Source: Haloferax marisrubri
GTDB lineage: Archaea > Halobacteriota > Halobacteria > Halobacteriales > Haloferacaceae
Assembly (NCBI RefSeq): GCF_001469875.2
Contig: NZ_LOPW02000022.1
Span: forward strand, 259,829-323,828
DNA length: 64,000 bases
Direction of reading: 5' to 3'
Part shown: positions 42,461-50,846 of the stretch, piece after piece
Layout of the letters: every line of letters starts with the position of its first letter
How positions within the stretch are numbered: the first letter of the stretch is position 1
Made by a program: the position numbers and the translations under genes
Notes under the pieces: model-generated
The model's database searches: none
The model's input: only the letters and a program-made list of their open reading frames with translations
Told to the model about the DNA's origin: nothing

Positions 42461-43798
42461 ATGACGCCACCACTCCCGACGCGGGAACAGCTCCCGGACG
42501 ACCTGCTCGAGCGGGCCAACTGGGTCGGGTGGCGAACACAGACGTGCGACGGTGGGGAGACGGTGGTTCCCCGAGACGCGGCCCACGGCGGGCCCGCATC
42601 AGCGACCGACGCTTCAACGTGGGCGACGTTCGACGAGGCGCTCGCGTCCGCGCGGGACGGCCGCGCCGACGGGGTAGGATTCGTTTTCACCGACGACGAC
42701 CCGTTCGTCGGTATCAAACTCGACAAGTGCCGCGACGGCGAGACCGGAGCGGCCGACGGGTGGGCGCGGGCGGTCGTCGACCGACTCGACTCCTACACCG
42801 AACTGAACTCCTCGGGAACGGGCTACCGCGTTATCGTCCGCGGGACGCTCCCGTCGGGAAGCGCCCGAGCCGAGTCCCTCGAACTCTCAGACGATGCGCG
42901 GTTCTGCCCCGTGACCGGAGACCGCGTCGACGGCACGCCCGCGGCGGTCGCAGAACGGGGCGACGCCCTTGCGGCGATTCACGGCGCGTACTTCGAAGCC
43001 GACCCGGAACCGTCGCCGACGCCGCCGGTCGAGCCGGCCACCGCAATCGACTCGGCCAACCCAGTCGCTCCGAGTTCGGACCGAACGCCCGCCGACGCGC
43101 GTCTCGACGAGATGAGCGGCCCGGGCAACGACCTCGCGGACGACGAGGTCGTCCGCCGCGCCTCGAACGCCGTGAACGCCGTGAAGTTCACCCACCTGTG
43201 GCGGGGCGACGCCGGCGGCTACGACGACCACGACGAGGCGGACGCGGCGCTGTGTTCGATTCTCGCGTTCTGGACCGCCGGCGACGCGCGACAGATGTGC
43301 CGCCTGTTTCGGGACTCCGGGCTCTTCCGACCGAAGTGGGACGAAGTCGCCCACGCCGATGGCTCGACCTACGGCGCGAAGACGGTCCAGCGAGCGATTC
43401 GGGAGACGAGTGAGTACTACGACCCGTCCGGCCGGTCCAGCGCGGTTCGGCGGTCGCCGACGCCGTCGGACGACGACCGAAAGCGGGACGAACGCGCCGA
43501 CGACGCGGCGAGTGAACCGCAGGAATCGAATGAACCGCAAGGACCGCACGGGCCGCCGCCGACCGCCGCGTCCCCGGTCGGCGAGCGCGGGGCGTTCGAC
43601 CGTTTCAACGAACTCCGGGCGCGGCTCGACGACGTCGTCGGCGAAAACGAGCGACTCCGCGACGAACTCGAAGCCGAGCGCGAGCGACGGCGCGACCTCG
43701 AAGCGAGCGTGGGCGACGGCGGAGAAGAAGCGGGAGGCGGAGAGACGGACGAACGCTCGGGACGCGGCTGGTCGCTGTTCGGCTGGCTTCGGTCGTGA
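42461..43798 (+). CDS. NrS-1-type primase-polymerase relic
   Basis: The 445-residue protein has an N-terminal region resembling the prim-pol domain of phage NrS-1-type polymerases (RANWVGWRTQ, GVGFVFTDDDPFVGIKLDKC, SYTELNSSGTGYRVIVRG) and a middle helix-bundle region (about 230-325; KFTHLWRGDAGGYDDHDEAD, LCSILAFWTAGDARQM, LFRPKWDEV). A charged linker and coiled coil (about 380-420) follow. The family usually has GIDLD at the catalytic site. Here it reads GIKLD, so one of the two metal-binding aspartates is replaced by lysine and polymerase activity is doubtful. No viral gene surrounds it. A domesticated factor is the likely explanation. Confidence 0.72.
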   Translation: MTPPLPTREQLPDDLLERANWVGWRTQTCDGGETVVPRDAAHGGPASATDASTWATFDEALASARDGRADGVGFVFTDDDPFVGIKLDKCRDGETGAADGWARAVVDRLDSYTELNSSGTGYRVIVRGTLPSGSARAESLELSDDARFCPVTGDRVDGTPAAVAERGDALAAIHGAYFEADPEPSPTPPVEPATAIDSANPVAPSSDRTPADARLDEMSGPGNDLADDEVVRRASNAVNAVKFTHLWRGDAGGYDDHDEADAALCSILAFWTAGDARQMCRLFRDSGLFRPKWDEVAHADGSTYGAKTVQRAIRETSEYYDPSGRSSAVRRSPTPSDDDRKRDERADDAASEPQESNEPQGPHGPPPTAASPVGERGAFDRFNELRARLDDVVGENERLRDELEAERERRRDLEASVGDGGEEAGGGETDERSGRGWSLFGWLRS

Positions 43799-43847
43799 GC
43801 GTCTCGTGAGCGTCGCTACGGTCGCTGTGTTCTGAGCGAAGTCGAAG

Positions 43848-44951
43848 TCACGATTTGAGTCCGCTTCCGGTGAGCGGCACGACCACGTCGGCGTCGCGGT
43901 CGAGGACGCCCGAGAGCCGCAGTTCGCGGAGCGCCGCGGGCGCGACGGCGCAGGTCGGCTCCGTGTAGAAGCCGTGGCGGTGGAGCCTGTCGAGTTCGTC
44001 TTCGACCGCGTCGGACGACAGCGCGATGGCGTCGCCGCCGGTGTCGGCGAGCGCCTCGTGAATCTCGGCCTCGCGGACGGGTTCGAGAATCTGGATGCCG
44101 TCGGCCACGTCGTTGGTCTCGTCGGGCGTGTGGTGACGGGCGTCGGCGATGGGCGAGTAGCCGGCGGCCTGCGCGCCGTACAGTTCGGGCATTCGGTCGG
44201 TCCAGCCCGCCTCGTAGAGCGCGCGGAAGCCGCGGTACGCGCCGAGGAAGAGCGTCCCGTGGCCGAGCGGCGTGACGACCGCGTCGGGGACCGACCAGTC
44301 GCGCTGGGCGGCGATTTCGTAGGCGACGGTGGCCGTGCCCGCGAAGAACGCGGGGTTCCACGCGTGGCTCGCGTACCACGCGTCGTCGGCCTCGACTGCC
44401 TCGACGCAGGCGTCGGTCACGTCCTGTCTGGAGCCCTCGATTCGGACCGGCTTGGCCCCGGCGCGCTCGATGGCGCGGACCTTCGAGGGCTTGACCGACG
44501 CGGGCACGTAGATTTCGGCGTCGATGCCGGCGCGGGCGGCGTAGGTGGCGACGGCGGCCCCCGCGTTGCCCGAGGAGTCCTCGACGACCCGCTCGACGCC
44601 GAGTTCGGACGCGAGAGACAGCATCGTCGTCGCGCCGCGGTCCTTGAACGAACCGGAGGGGAAGACGTACTCCAGTTTGAACGAGGCCTCCCACTCCGCC
44701 GCGTCGACGAGGGGTGTCATCCCCTCGCCGAGGCTGGCGTGCGGCTCCGTCGGGAGGAACTCGTCGAACGCCCAGAGGCCGTCGCGGTAGTCGAGGTCGG
44801 CGTCGTCGGGGGTGGCCGCGGACGGTGACGGGTCGGCCGCGAAGTCCAGCGGCTCGCCGCAGGTACAGCGCCAGCGCCACGCGTCGTAGGTCTCGCCGCA
44901 AGCGTCGCACGCGAGTCGGAGCCGAGCGGGGAGGTCGGGTGGTGTCGTCAT
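43848..44951 (-). CDS. thrC: Threonine synthase-like PLP enzyme
   Basis: This 367-residue fold-type II PLP enzyme starts with a zinc ribbon (CDACGETY...CTCGEP, 15-32), often seen in archaeal threonine synthases. The PLP lysine is in FPSGSFKDRGA near 102, the phosphate loop is SSGNAGAAVATY near 125 and the C-terminal end has VPLTGSGLK. It probably converts O-phosphohomoserine to threonine, but haloarchaea encode several paralogs, some of which act on other substrates. The threonine deaminase gene is 6 kb away. Confidence 0.85.
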   Translation of the reverse strand: MTTPPDLPARLRLACDACGETYDAWRWRCTCGEPLDFAADPSPSAATPDDADLDYRDGLWAFDEFLPTEPHASLGEGMTPLVDAAEWEASFKLEYVFPSGSFKDRGATTMLSLASELGVERVVEDSSGNAGAAVATYAARAGIDAEIYVPASVKPSKVRAIERAGAKPVRIEGSRQDVTDACVEAVEADDAWYASHAWNPAFFAGTATVAYEIAAQRDWSVPDAVVTPLGHGTLFLGAYRGFRALYEAGWTDRMPELYGAQAAGYSPIADARHHTPDETNDVADGIQILEPVREAEIHEALADTGGDAIALSSDAVEDELDRLHRHGFYTEPTCAVAPAALRELRLSGVLDRDADVVVPLTGSGLKS

Positions 44952-44991
44952 GGTGAGGGTGTGAATCGAGTGGGATAGAGCGGAGTCTGTG

Positions 44992-45948
44992 TCAGTACGT
45001 GTCGAGGTCGATGCCGACAGAGCAGACGTACTCGCCGGAGGCGACCTGCGGGAGGCGGCGCGCCCGCCAGAAGATGCCGTCGTGGTCGGCGGTGACGCGG
45101 GCTTTGAGCTTGCCGAACACGTCCGTCACCTCGAACACCACGTCGCCGGCGGAGACGCGCTCGCCGAGGTCGCGCTTGAACCGGACGAGGCCGCCGACCG
45201 GCGAGCCGTACTGGTCGAAGCCGCGGGCGCGGGTCTGGGCTTCGAGTTCCACGTCGCCGTCGAGGAAGTCGTAGCCGCGGAGGACGTTGTAGACGCCGCG
45301 GACGCCCTTCTCGATGCTCTCTTCGTCCCAGCCGACACAGCCGCCGAGTTCGGGGTCGATGGTCGGAATCCCGGCGTCGGGGCCGGCGCGGGCGAGTTGG
45401 CCGTCGGGGCCCTTCTGGTCGAGGACGTACCCGCAGCCGAACGTCTTGGCGAGTCGGAGGCACTTCGCGTGCATCCGGTGGTGGCGACCGCAGCGGACGC
45501 GGACCTCGTCTATCATCCGGCTCGTCGAGCCCTGATGGAGGTCGACGATGAGGTCGGCGTCGCGGGCGGCGGCGAACGTCGCGGCCGCGATGCGCTCCGA
45601 GGAGGTGCCGCGCTCGTCGCCGGGGTACGCCCGGTTCATCTTCGTGTCGTCTATCGGGTTGCGGTGCTGTGCGACCTGGAAGGCGTGGTAGTTGACGATG
45701 CCGACGACGAGAATCGTTCCGGAAATCTCCGCGGGGTCGAGCTGCGGGACGACCCGCTGGATGACGCCGACGCCGTTGAGTTCGTCTCCGTCCGAGGCCG
45801 CCTGCATGTAGAGCGTCTTGCCCGACGACGCGCCGTTGATGACGGCGACGGGCAGGCCGACGCTCCCGCCGTCGCGGGACTCGCCGACTTCGAGGCGACC
45901 CACGTCCATCTCCCCGGGGGCCGCGCTCGCCGTTCCCAAGGTAATCAT
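44992..45948 (-). CDS. Succinylglutamate desuccinylase/aspartoacylase family (M14-like)
   Basis: This 318-residue zinc carboxypeptidase-like protein starts at the ATG at 45948. The metal site is formed by NYHAFQVAQHRNPIDD (a divergent H-x-x-E region with NPID, near 85-100) and DLHQGSTSRMID near 138 (His ligand). A GxxxD-E motif lies in DPELGGCVGWDEESIEKG. A C-terminal biotinyl-like barrel is suggested by GERVSAGDVVFEVTDVFGK. Substrates could be N-acyl amino acids, such as ectoine or polyamine derivatives. It lies 40 bases upstream of the threonine synthase-like gene on the same strand. Confidence 0.84.
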   Translation of the reverse strand: MITLGTASAAPGEMDVGRLEVGESRDGGSVGLPVAVINGASSGKTLYMQAASDGDELNGVGVIQRVVPQLDPAEISGTILVVGIVNYHAFQVAQHRNPIDDTKMNRAYPGDERGTSSERIAAATFAAARDADLIVDLHQGSTSRMIDEVRVRCGRHHRMHAKCLRLAKTFGCGYVLDQKGPDGQLARAGPDAGIPTIDPELGGCVGWDEESIEKGVRGVYNVLRGYDFLDGDVELEAQTRARGFDQYGSPVGGLVRFKRDLGERVSAGDVVFEVTDVFGKLKARVTADHDGIFWRARRLPQVASGEYVCSVGIDLDTY

Positions 45949-46020
45949 ACCGCCAACCTCGGACCGGCCTCCCTTTAGGGGTTCGGTCCGCTGAGGCCCC
46001 CCGAGGAAAGCGTTGCCGCT

Positions 46021-46338
46021 ATGGTCTCGCGGCCGCAACCGCCGACCGTGACAGACGACGTTCCCGAACGACCGCCGACGGGGGGACTGGTGCAGGCGCT
46101 CGACGTGCCGCGAAACGCCGCTATCGGGGCGGCCGTCGGTCTCGCCTTGGCCGTCGTCGCCTATCTCTTTCGGGTCCTCGAGCTGTTCGGCCCGTTCGCC
46201 GGCACCCGCGAGTACCCGATACTCGGGCCCGAGGGCTGGTTTCTCATCCTCGCGTTCGTTCTCGCCTCCGCGACGGCGCTCCTCGTCGCGACGGCGCTGA
46301 CGCTCGTCTCGGCGTATCGGCTGAGTAAAACGCTGTAA
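46021..46338 (+). CDS. Small membrane protein (two transmembrane segments)
   Basis: This 105-residue protein has a proline-rich N-terminus (1-28) and hydrophobic segments at about 33-55 and 72-98. I do not recognise its family with certainty; it resembles small haloarchaeal DUFs. It is divergent from the M14-like gene (start 45948), so the 72 bases between hold two promoters. Confidence 0.65.
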   Translation: MVSRPQPPTVTDDVPERPPTGGLVQALDVPRNAAIGAAVGLALAVVAYLFRVLELFGPFAGTREYPILGPEGWFLILAFVLASATALLVATALTLVSAYRLSKTL

Positions 46339-46365
46339 AACGCCCCGTTCCGGCGGTCGATTCGC

Positions 46366-47574
46366 CTACTCGTCGAACTCGCGCTCGTCGCCGACGAGTT
46401 CGCCCAGTCGCTCCGCCCCGGCGCGGGTGCCCTTGGCGATGATGAGGTCGCCGCCGTGGAGCCGCGTTTCCGACCCCGGCGAGACCACCCATTCGCGGCC
46501 GCCGGCCCGGCGGACCGCGATGACGCGCATCCCCGTCTCGGACTTGACGCGCCGGTCGCCGAGGGTCGCCTCCGCGAGGTCGCTTGCGGGGGCGACCCGC
46601 AGACGGATGATGACCTCGTCGGACTCCTTGACCGCGGCGGCGACGACCGGGTGGGCGTCGATGCCGCGGAGGACGCCCTCGGCGATTTCGAGCGCGGCGT
46701 CGGAAATCATCTCCGTCGCGCCCGCGAGTTGGACGAGTCCGCGGAGCGACACGGGGTCTTCGACCCGGCTTGCCGCGCGGAGCGTCCACGCCTCGAACCG
46801 AGACTTGAGCGCGTCCACCTCGGCTTCGAGCTCTTCGACTTCCTCGGCGACGCCCTCGCTGTCGAACAGCACCGCGCCGTAGGCGAGGTCGACGGCGAGT
46901 TCGCTCATGTCCTTCATCAGGACGATGGAGTCGACGGCGCGTTCGAGGTCCTCGATGGTCGGCTCGGGGACGTCCGGCGGGTCGTACCGGAGGCCGGTGG
47001 CGGCCTCGTGGACGGTCTGGAGGCCGTCGTCGCGGCCGCGGAGGAGGAGCACGTCGCCGGCGCGGAGCGTCGTCTCGTGGTCGGGGTTCGTCACCCACTC
47101 GCCGGCGCGGTGGATGGCGACGACGCGGACGCCCGTCTCGGTCTCCATGTTGATGTCGCCGAGCGCGCGGCCCGCGTAGGGCGACTCGTCGGTGAGTTCG
47201 CACCGAATCGTCGTCTCGACCGCCTCGGGGAGCGCGGCGCGGATGGCGTCCGGGAGGCCGATGTCCTCGATGACGACCTTGGCGATGTCGCCCGCGGCGT
47301 CGGAAATCTTCTCCGCCGCGCCGACGACGCCGAGGACGGGCGCGAGTTCCTCCGCGTCCTCGGGACTGCGGGCGGCCATCATCAGGCTCATGCGCGCCTG
47401 CAGTTGGAGGATGTCCATCCGCTCTTCGAGGTCGAGGACCTCGGCCGCGAGGTCGTCGTTCGCGTGGAGGACGGCGGAGTACGAGAGGTCGATGAGTAAC
47501 TCCGCGGTGTCTTTCATCTCGGCGAGGACGGCCTTGACGCTGACAGGCTCGTACTCGATGTCCTCCGGATTCAT
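46366..47574 (-). CDS. Duplicated PhoU-TrkA_C regulator of a potassium channel or transporter
   Basis: The start at 47574 gives 402 residues built from two repeats: PhoU-like helices (about 10-95) and a TrkA_C (RCK-C) domain (about 100-185), then again helices (205-300) and a second TrkA_C (310-400). The repeated MKDTAELLIDLSYSAVLH / MKDMSELAVDLAYGAVLF, GAAEKISDAAGDIA / GATEMISDAALEIA and ETGVRVVAI / ETGMRVIAV segments show the duplication plainly. TrkA_C domains bind small ligands such as c-di-AMP or ATP and gate potassium systems. No channel gene is adjacent. Confidence 0.9.
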   Translation of the reverse strand: MNPEDIEYEPVSVKAVLAEMKDTAELLIDLSYSAVLHANDDLAAEVLDLEERMDILQLQARMSLMMAARSPEDAEELAPVLGVVGAAEKISDAAGDIAKVVIEDIGLPDAIRAALPEAVETTIRCELTDESPYAGRALGDINMETETGVRVVAIHRAGEWVTNPDHETTLRAGDVLLLRGRDDGLQTVHEAATGLRYDPPDVPEPTIEDLERAVDSIVLMKDMSELAVDLAYGAVLFDSEGVAEEVEELEAEVDALKSRFEAWTLRAASRVEDPVSLRGLVQLAGATEMISDAALEIAEGVLRGIDAHPVVAAAVKESDEVIIRLRVAPASDLAEATLGDRRVKSETGMRVIAVRRAGGREWVVSPGSETRLHGGDLIIAKGTRAGAERLGELVGDEREFDE

Positions 47575-47872
47575 GCGCCCGCCTTCACGACGGGACGGCA
47601 AAAGGCTTGCCAGGAGTAGTGGTGCCACCGTGGTTCGAGAGAACTACGTCGCCGGCGCATATGACTTCGCGGGTCCCCCAGAACGGCGCGCGCGGCGCGT
47701 TCGAGAGTCCCGTATAAGGGCACCGAGAACAACGACGATTGTCGAACACTATTTTAGACACCGACTACCCACGAAACCGACAGACGGGGCTGCCTTTGTA
47801 TGTGTATGGCGGTCGATAACATATGAGTGAAAACGATAACGCTTTTTTGATATGGTAGGCAACGTTCTGGGT
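47575..47872. other. Divergent promoter region between the TrkA_C and citrate synthase genes
   Basis: No gene is visible. CGATAACGCTTTTTTGATATGG (47834-47855) is the probable citrate synthase promoter. CGTATAAGGG near 47711 and ACTATTTTAGAC near 47748 could serve another start. A small hairpin GGC-AAAAGGCTT-GCC lies at 47599-47613 near the start of the TrkA_C gene. Confidence 0.45.
47834..47855 (+). promoter_or_regulatory. Promoter of citrate synthase
   Basis: The T-rich box TTTTTTGATA ends about 20 bases before the ATG at 47873, favouring that ATG (leaderless) over the in-frame ATG at 47852, which would lie inside the promoter. Confidence 0.6.
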
Positions 47873-49012
47873 ATGTCAGGCGAACTGAAGCGGGGGCTGG
47901 AAGGTGTGCTGGTCACCGAATCGAAGCTCAGTTTCATCGACGGCGACGCGGGACAACTCGTTTACTGCGGGTACGATATCGAAGACCTCGCACGGGACGC
48001 AAGCTACGAGGAGGTACTCTACCTTCTGTGGCACGGGGAGCTTCCGACGAGCGAGGAACTCGACGCGTTCTCCGACGAACTCGCGGCCCACCGCGGCCTC
48101 GACGACGGCGTTCTCGACGTGACACGCGAACTCGCCGAGCAGGACGAGTCGCCGATGGCGGCGCTCCGAACGCTCGTCTCGTCGCTGTCGGCGTACGACG
48201 AAAACGCCGACTTCGAGGACGTGACCGACCGCGAGGTCAACCTCGAGAAGGCAAAGCGCATCACGGCGAAGATGCCGTCGGTGCTCGCGGCCTACGCTCG
48301 CTTCCGTCGCGGCGACGACTACGTCGAACCCGACGAGAGCCTGAATCACGCGGCGAACTTCCTCTACATGCTCAACGGCGAGGAGCCGAACGAGGTGCTC
48401 GCCGAGACGTTCGACATGGCGCTCGTGCTGCACGCCGACCACGGTCTGAACGCGTCCACGTTCTCCGCGATGGTCACGTCCTCGACGCTCTCTGACCTCT
48501 ACAGCGCGGTCACGTCCGCTATCGGCACGCTCTCGGGGTCGCTCCACGGCGGCGCGAACGCGAACGTCATGCGGATGCTGAAGGACGTCGACGACAGCGA
48601 CATGGACCCGACCGAGTGGGTCAAAGACGCCCTCGACCGCGGCGAGCGCGTCGCCGGGTTCGGTCACCGCGTCTACAACGTGAAGGACCCCCGCGCGAAG
48701 ATTCTCGGCGCGAAGTCCGAGGCGCTCGGCGAGGCCGCCGGCGACATGAAGTGGTACGAGATGTCGGTCGCCATCGAGGAGTACATCGGCGAGGAGAAGG
48801 GTCTCGCGCCGAACGTGGACTTCTACTCCGCCTCGACGTACTACCAGATGGGCATCCCCATCGACCTCTACACCCCCATCTTCGCCGTCTCGCGCGTCGG
48901 TGGCTGGATCGCGCACGTCCTCGAACAGTACGATGACAACCGCCTCATCCGCCCGCGCGCCCGCTACACCGGCGAGAAGGACCTCGACTTCCCGTCGGTC
49001 GACGAGCGATAG
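47873..49012 (+). CDS. citZ: Citrate synthase
   Basis: This 379-residue enzyme condenses acetyl-CoA and oxaloacetate. Family motifs are SFIDGDAGQLVYCGYDIEDL near the N-terminus, active-site histidine in LHADHGLNASTF near 192, SGSLHGGANANVM near 225 (second histidine), RVAGFGHRVY near 270 and the aspartate in NVDFYSAS near 322. It is the first step of the TCA cycle. The length equals that of the Haloferax volcanii enzyme as I remember it. It stands alone. Confidence 0.95.
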   Translation: MSGELKRGLEGVLVTESKLSFIDGDAGQLVYCGYDIEDLARDASYEEVLYLLWHGELPTSEELDAFSDELAAHRGLDDGVLDVTRELAEQDESPMAALRTLVSSLSAYDENADFEDVTDREVNLEKAKRITAKMPSVLAAYARFRRGDDYVEPDESLNHAANFLYMLNGEEPNEVLAETFDMALVLHADHGLNASTFSAMVTSSTLSDLYSAVTSAIGTLSGSLHGGANANVMRMLKDVDDSDMDPTEWVKDALDRGERVAGFGHRVYNVKDPRAKILGAKSEALGEAAGDMKWYEMSVAIEEYIGEEKGLAPNVDFYSASTYYQMGIPIDLYTPIFAVSRVGGWIAHVLEQYDDNRLIRPRARYTGEKDLDFPSVDER

Positions 49013-49096
49013 GCGACGAGTCGCACGCGACTTTTTTCCGTCCCGACGACCCGCCGGAGCGACGCGTCGTCCCCCGACCGCTCCCGCGTTCCCCGC

Positions 49097-50488
49097 TCAG
49101 TCGTCTTCGCCCGCGTCGTCGACGCCGACGCTCCCGCGTTCGACCATGAGCGCGTCGGCGTGGCCCGCCCAGTCGGCGTAGTAGAACGCCGCGAGCACGA
49201 ACAGCCCCATCCACGTGAACGACAGGACGATGCCGATTCGCGCGCCGAGCGGGCCGTAGCCGAACACCTCGACCAGCAGGTAGGACGCGCCGACGAAGAA
49301 GCCGAACACCCCGGTCAGCCGGGCGACGAAGGGGATTCGCGTCGCGCCCGCGCCCTGCAGCGACCCGGAGAGCCCGACGAAGAGCGCCAGTCCCGGCGCG
49401 GCGAGGCCGTAGGCGACGGCGAACTTCACGGCCCATTCGAGGTCCGCGCCGCCGCCGGAGCCGACGAGGGCGACGACGGGTTCGGTGAACGCCGCGAGGA
49501 AGAGCCCGATGCCGCCGACCGTGACGACCGACAGGAGCGCAACCGCGCCGCCCTGATACCGCGCGGCCTCGCTGTCGCCCGCCCCGAGCGCCTGCCCGAC
49601 GAGGACGCTGGCGGCGACGTTGTAGCCGCGCGCCAGCGGGCTTGCGACCTGCTGGTAGACCCGGCGGCCGATTTGGAAGCCGGCGTTGACGGCGTCGCCG
49701 AAGCCGAGGAGGAGGGCGTTGAACGGGAACTCAGCGAGTTCGGCGGCGATGCCCTCGCCGACCCGCGGGGTGGCGATGCGCACGAGTTGGCCGGCGACCG
49801 TCCGGTCGCGGGGGCGGACCAGCGAGGTCGGCGACGCGGGGCGGGCGAGCGCGACCAGAAGCAGTCCCGCCGAGAGGACGTTGGCGGTCGAGGTGGCGAG
49901 GCCCACGCCCAGCACGCCGAGCGCCGGCAGACCGACGAGGCCGAAGCCGAGACCGACCGACAGCCCGATGTTGACGACGTTGGCGAAGACGTTGACCAGC
50001 ATCGGCGTCCGGGTGTCGCCGACGCCCTGAAGCGACCGCGAACCGACGAGCGAGACCAGTCGCGCGGGCGAGGTGGCGAAGATGACCGCGAGGTACGTCG
50101 TGCCCAGTTCCACGGCCCGGTCGCTCGCGGGGAACGCGCCGATGGCCGCCTCGCCCAGCGTGAACCCGAAAATCAGGAAGGGGACGCCCGCGAGGAACGC
50201 GAGGAGGAGCGCCGTCGAGATGGCCTCGCTCCGGTTGGCGTCCGCGCCGCTTCCCGTGTCCTGACTGGAGAGCGCAATCGCGCCGCCGCCGAGGCCGAGA
50301 CCGATGCGGAGCGGGAACCGAGCGTAGAGGTCGGCGAGACCGATAGCGACGACGGCGGCCGGGGAGAGCGCCGCGGTGACGGCCACGTCCACGGTCCGCA
50401 TCGCCGTCTGTGCGGTCTGCTCGGCCATCACCGGCCACGCGAGCGAGAAGATGCGCTTCCAGACCCGCCGGAGGCGACCGAGGTTCAT
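49097..50488 (-). CDS. MATE family efflux protein
   Basis: This 463-residue protein has about twelve transmembrane helices arranged as two similar halves. It begins with the usual AWPVMAEQTAQTAMRTVDVA segment near 17, and has a second-half counterpart around GFGDAVNAGFQIGRRVYQQVASP. MATE proteins export cationic drugs or metabolites using Na or H gradients. No regulator is adjacent. It is divergent from the threonine deaminase gene. Confidence 0.9.
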   Translation of the reverse strand: MNLGRLRRVWKRIFSLAWPVMAEQTAQTAMRTVDVAVTAALSPAAVVAIGLADLYARFPLRIGLGLGGGAIALSSQDTGSGADANRSEAISTALLLAFLAGVPFLIFGFTLGEAAIGAFPASDRAVELGTTYLAVIFATSPARLVSLVGSRSLQGVGDTRTPMLVNVFANVVNIGLSVGLGFGLVGLPALGVLGVGLATSTANVLSAGLLLVALARPASPTSLVRPRDRTVAGQLVRIATPRVGEGIAAELAEFPFNALLLGFGDAVNAGFQIGRRVYQQVASPLARGYNVAASVLVGQALGAGDSEAARYQGGAVALLSVVTVGGIGLFLAAFTEPVVALVGSGGGADLEWAVKFAVAYGLAAPGLALFVGLSGSLQGAGATRIPFVARLTGVFGFFVGASYLLVEVFGYGPLGARIGIVLSFTWMGLFVLAAFYYADWAGHADALMVERGSVGVDDAGEDD

Positions 50489-50846
50489 GCCGAGGCCACG
50501 GACCTCGCGCAGTTGACGGTACCGGAAGCGGCGGTCCCGTCGGGCACGCTCGATGCGACACGCGAATGACGAGCGTCATACGCGGGTACCGGGTCGTCGC
50601 TGTCGTGCGGTTTCACTTTCACTCCGGGTGGGGGACGTTTATATGCACGGGGACCAGAAAGACAGTTGCACGTCACACGCGTGCATTCCCCCTTTCCCCT
50701 TTCACCGACCGGCGAGCGACGGCCACGGCGGCGCGGTGACGGCCCCGAATCCGGATTCTCAACCGACGACCATGAGGGTTGACATCACGCCCCTGATACC
50801 GATAGATTCCCGAACGATTAAACACAGACACGGGCGATTTCCGACC
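50489..50846. other. Divergent region upstream of threonine deaminase, two candidate promoters
   Basis: TTTCACTTTCACTCCGGGTG and TTTATATG (50639-50646) form a strong promoter about 200 bases before the ilvA start. GAACGATTAAACAC (50810-50823) is a second, proximal box giving a leaderless start at 50847. If the distal one is used, a leader of about 180 bases would be made, free of an obvious gene. It could carry a regulatory RNA or short peptide, for instance for isoleucine control, but I see no convincing structure. Confidence 0.5.

Noticed and set aside
47852-47872. Upstream ATG for citrate synthase
   Set aside because: It lies inside the T-rich promoter box. The ATG at 47873 gives the usual start MSGELKRG and leaderless spacing.
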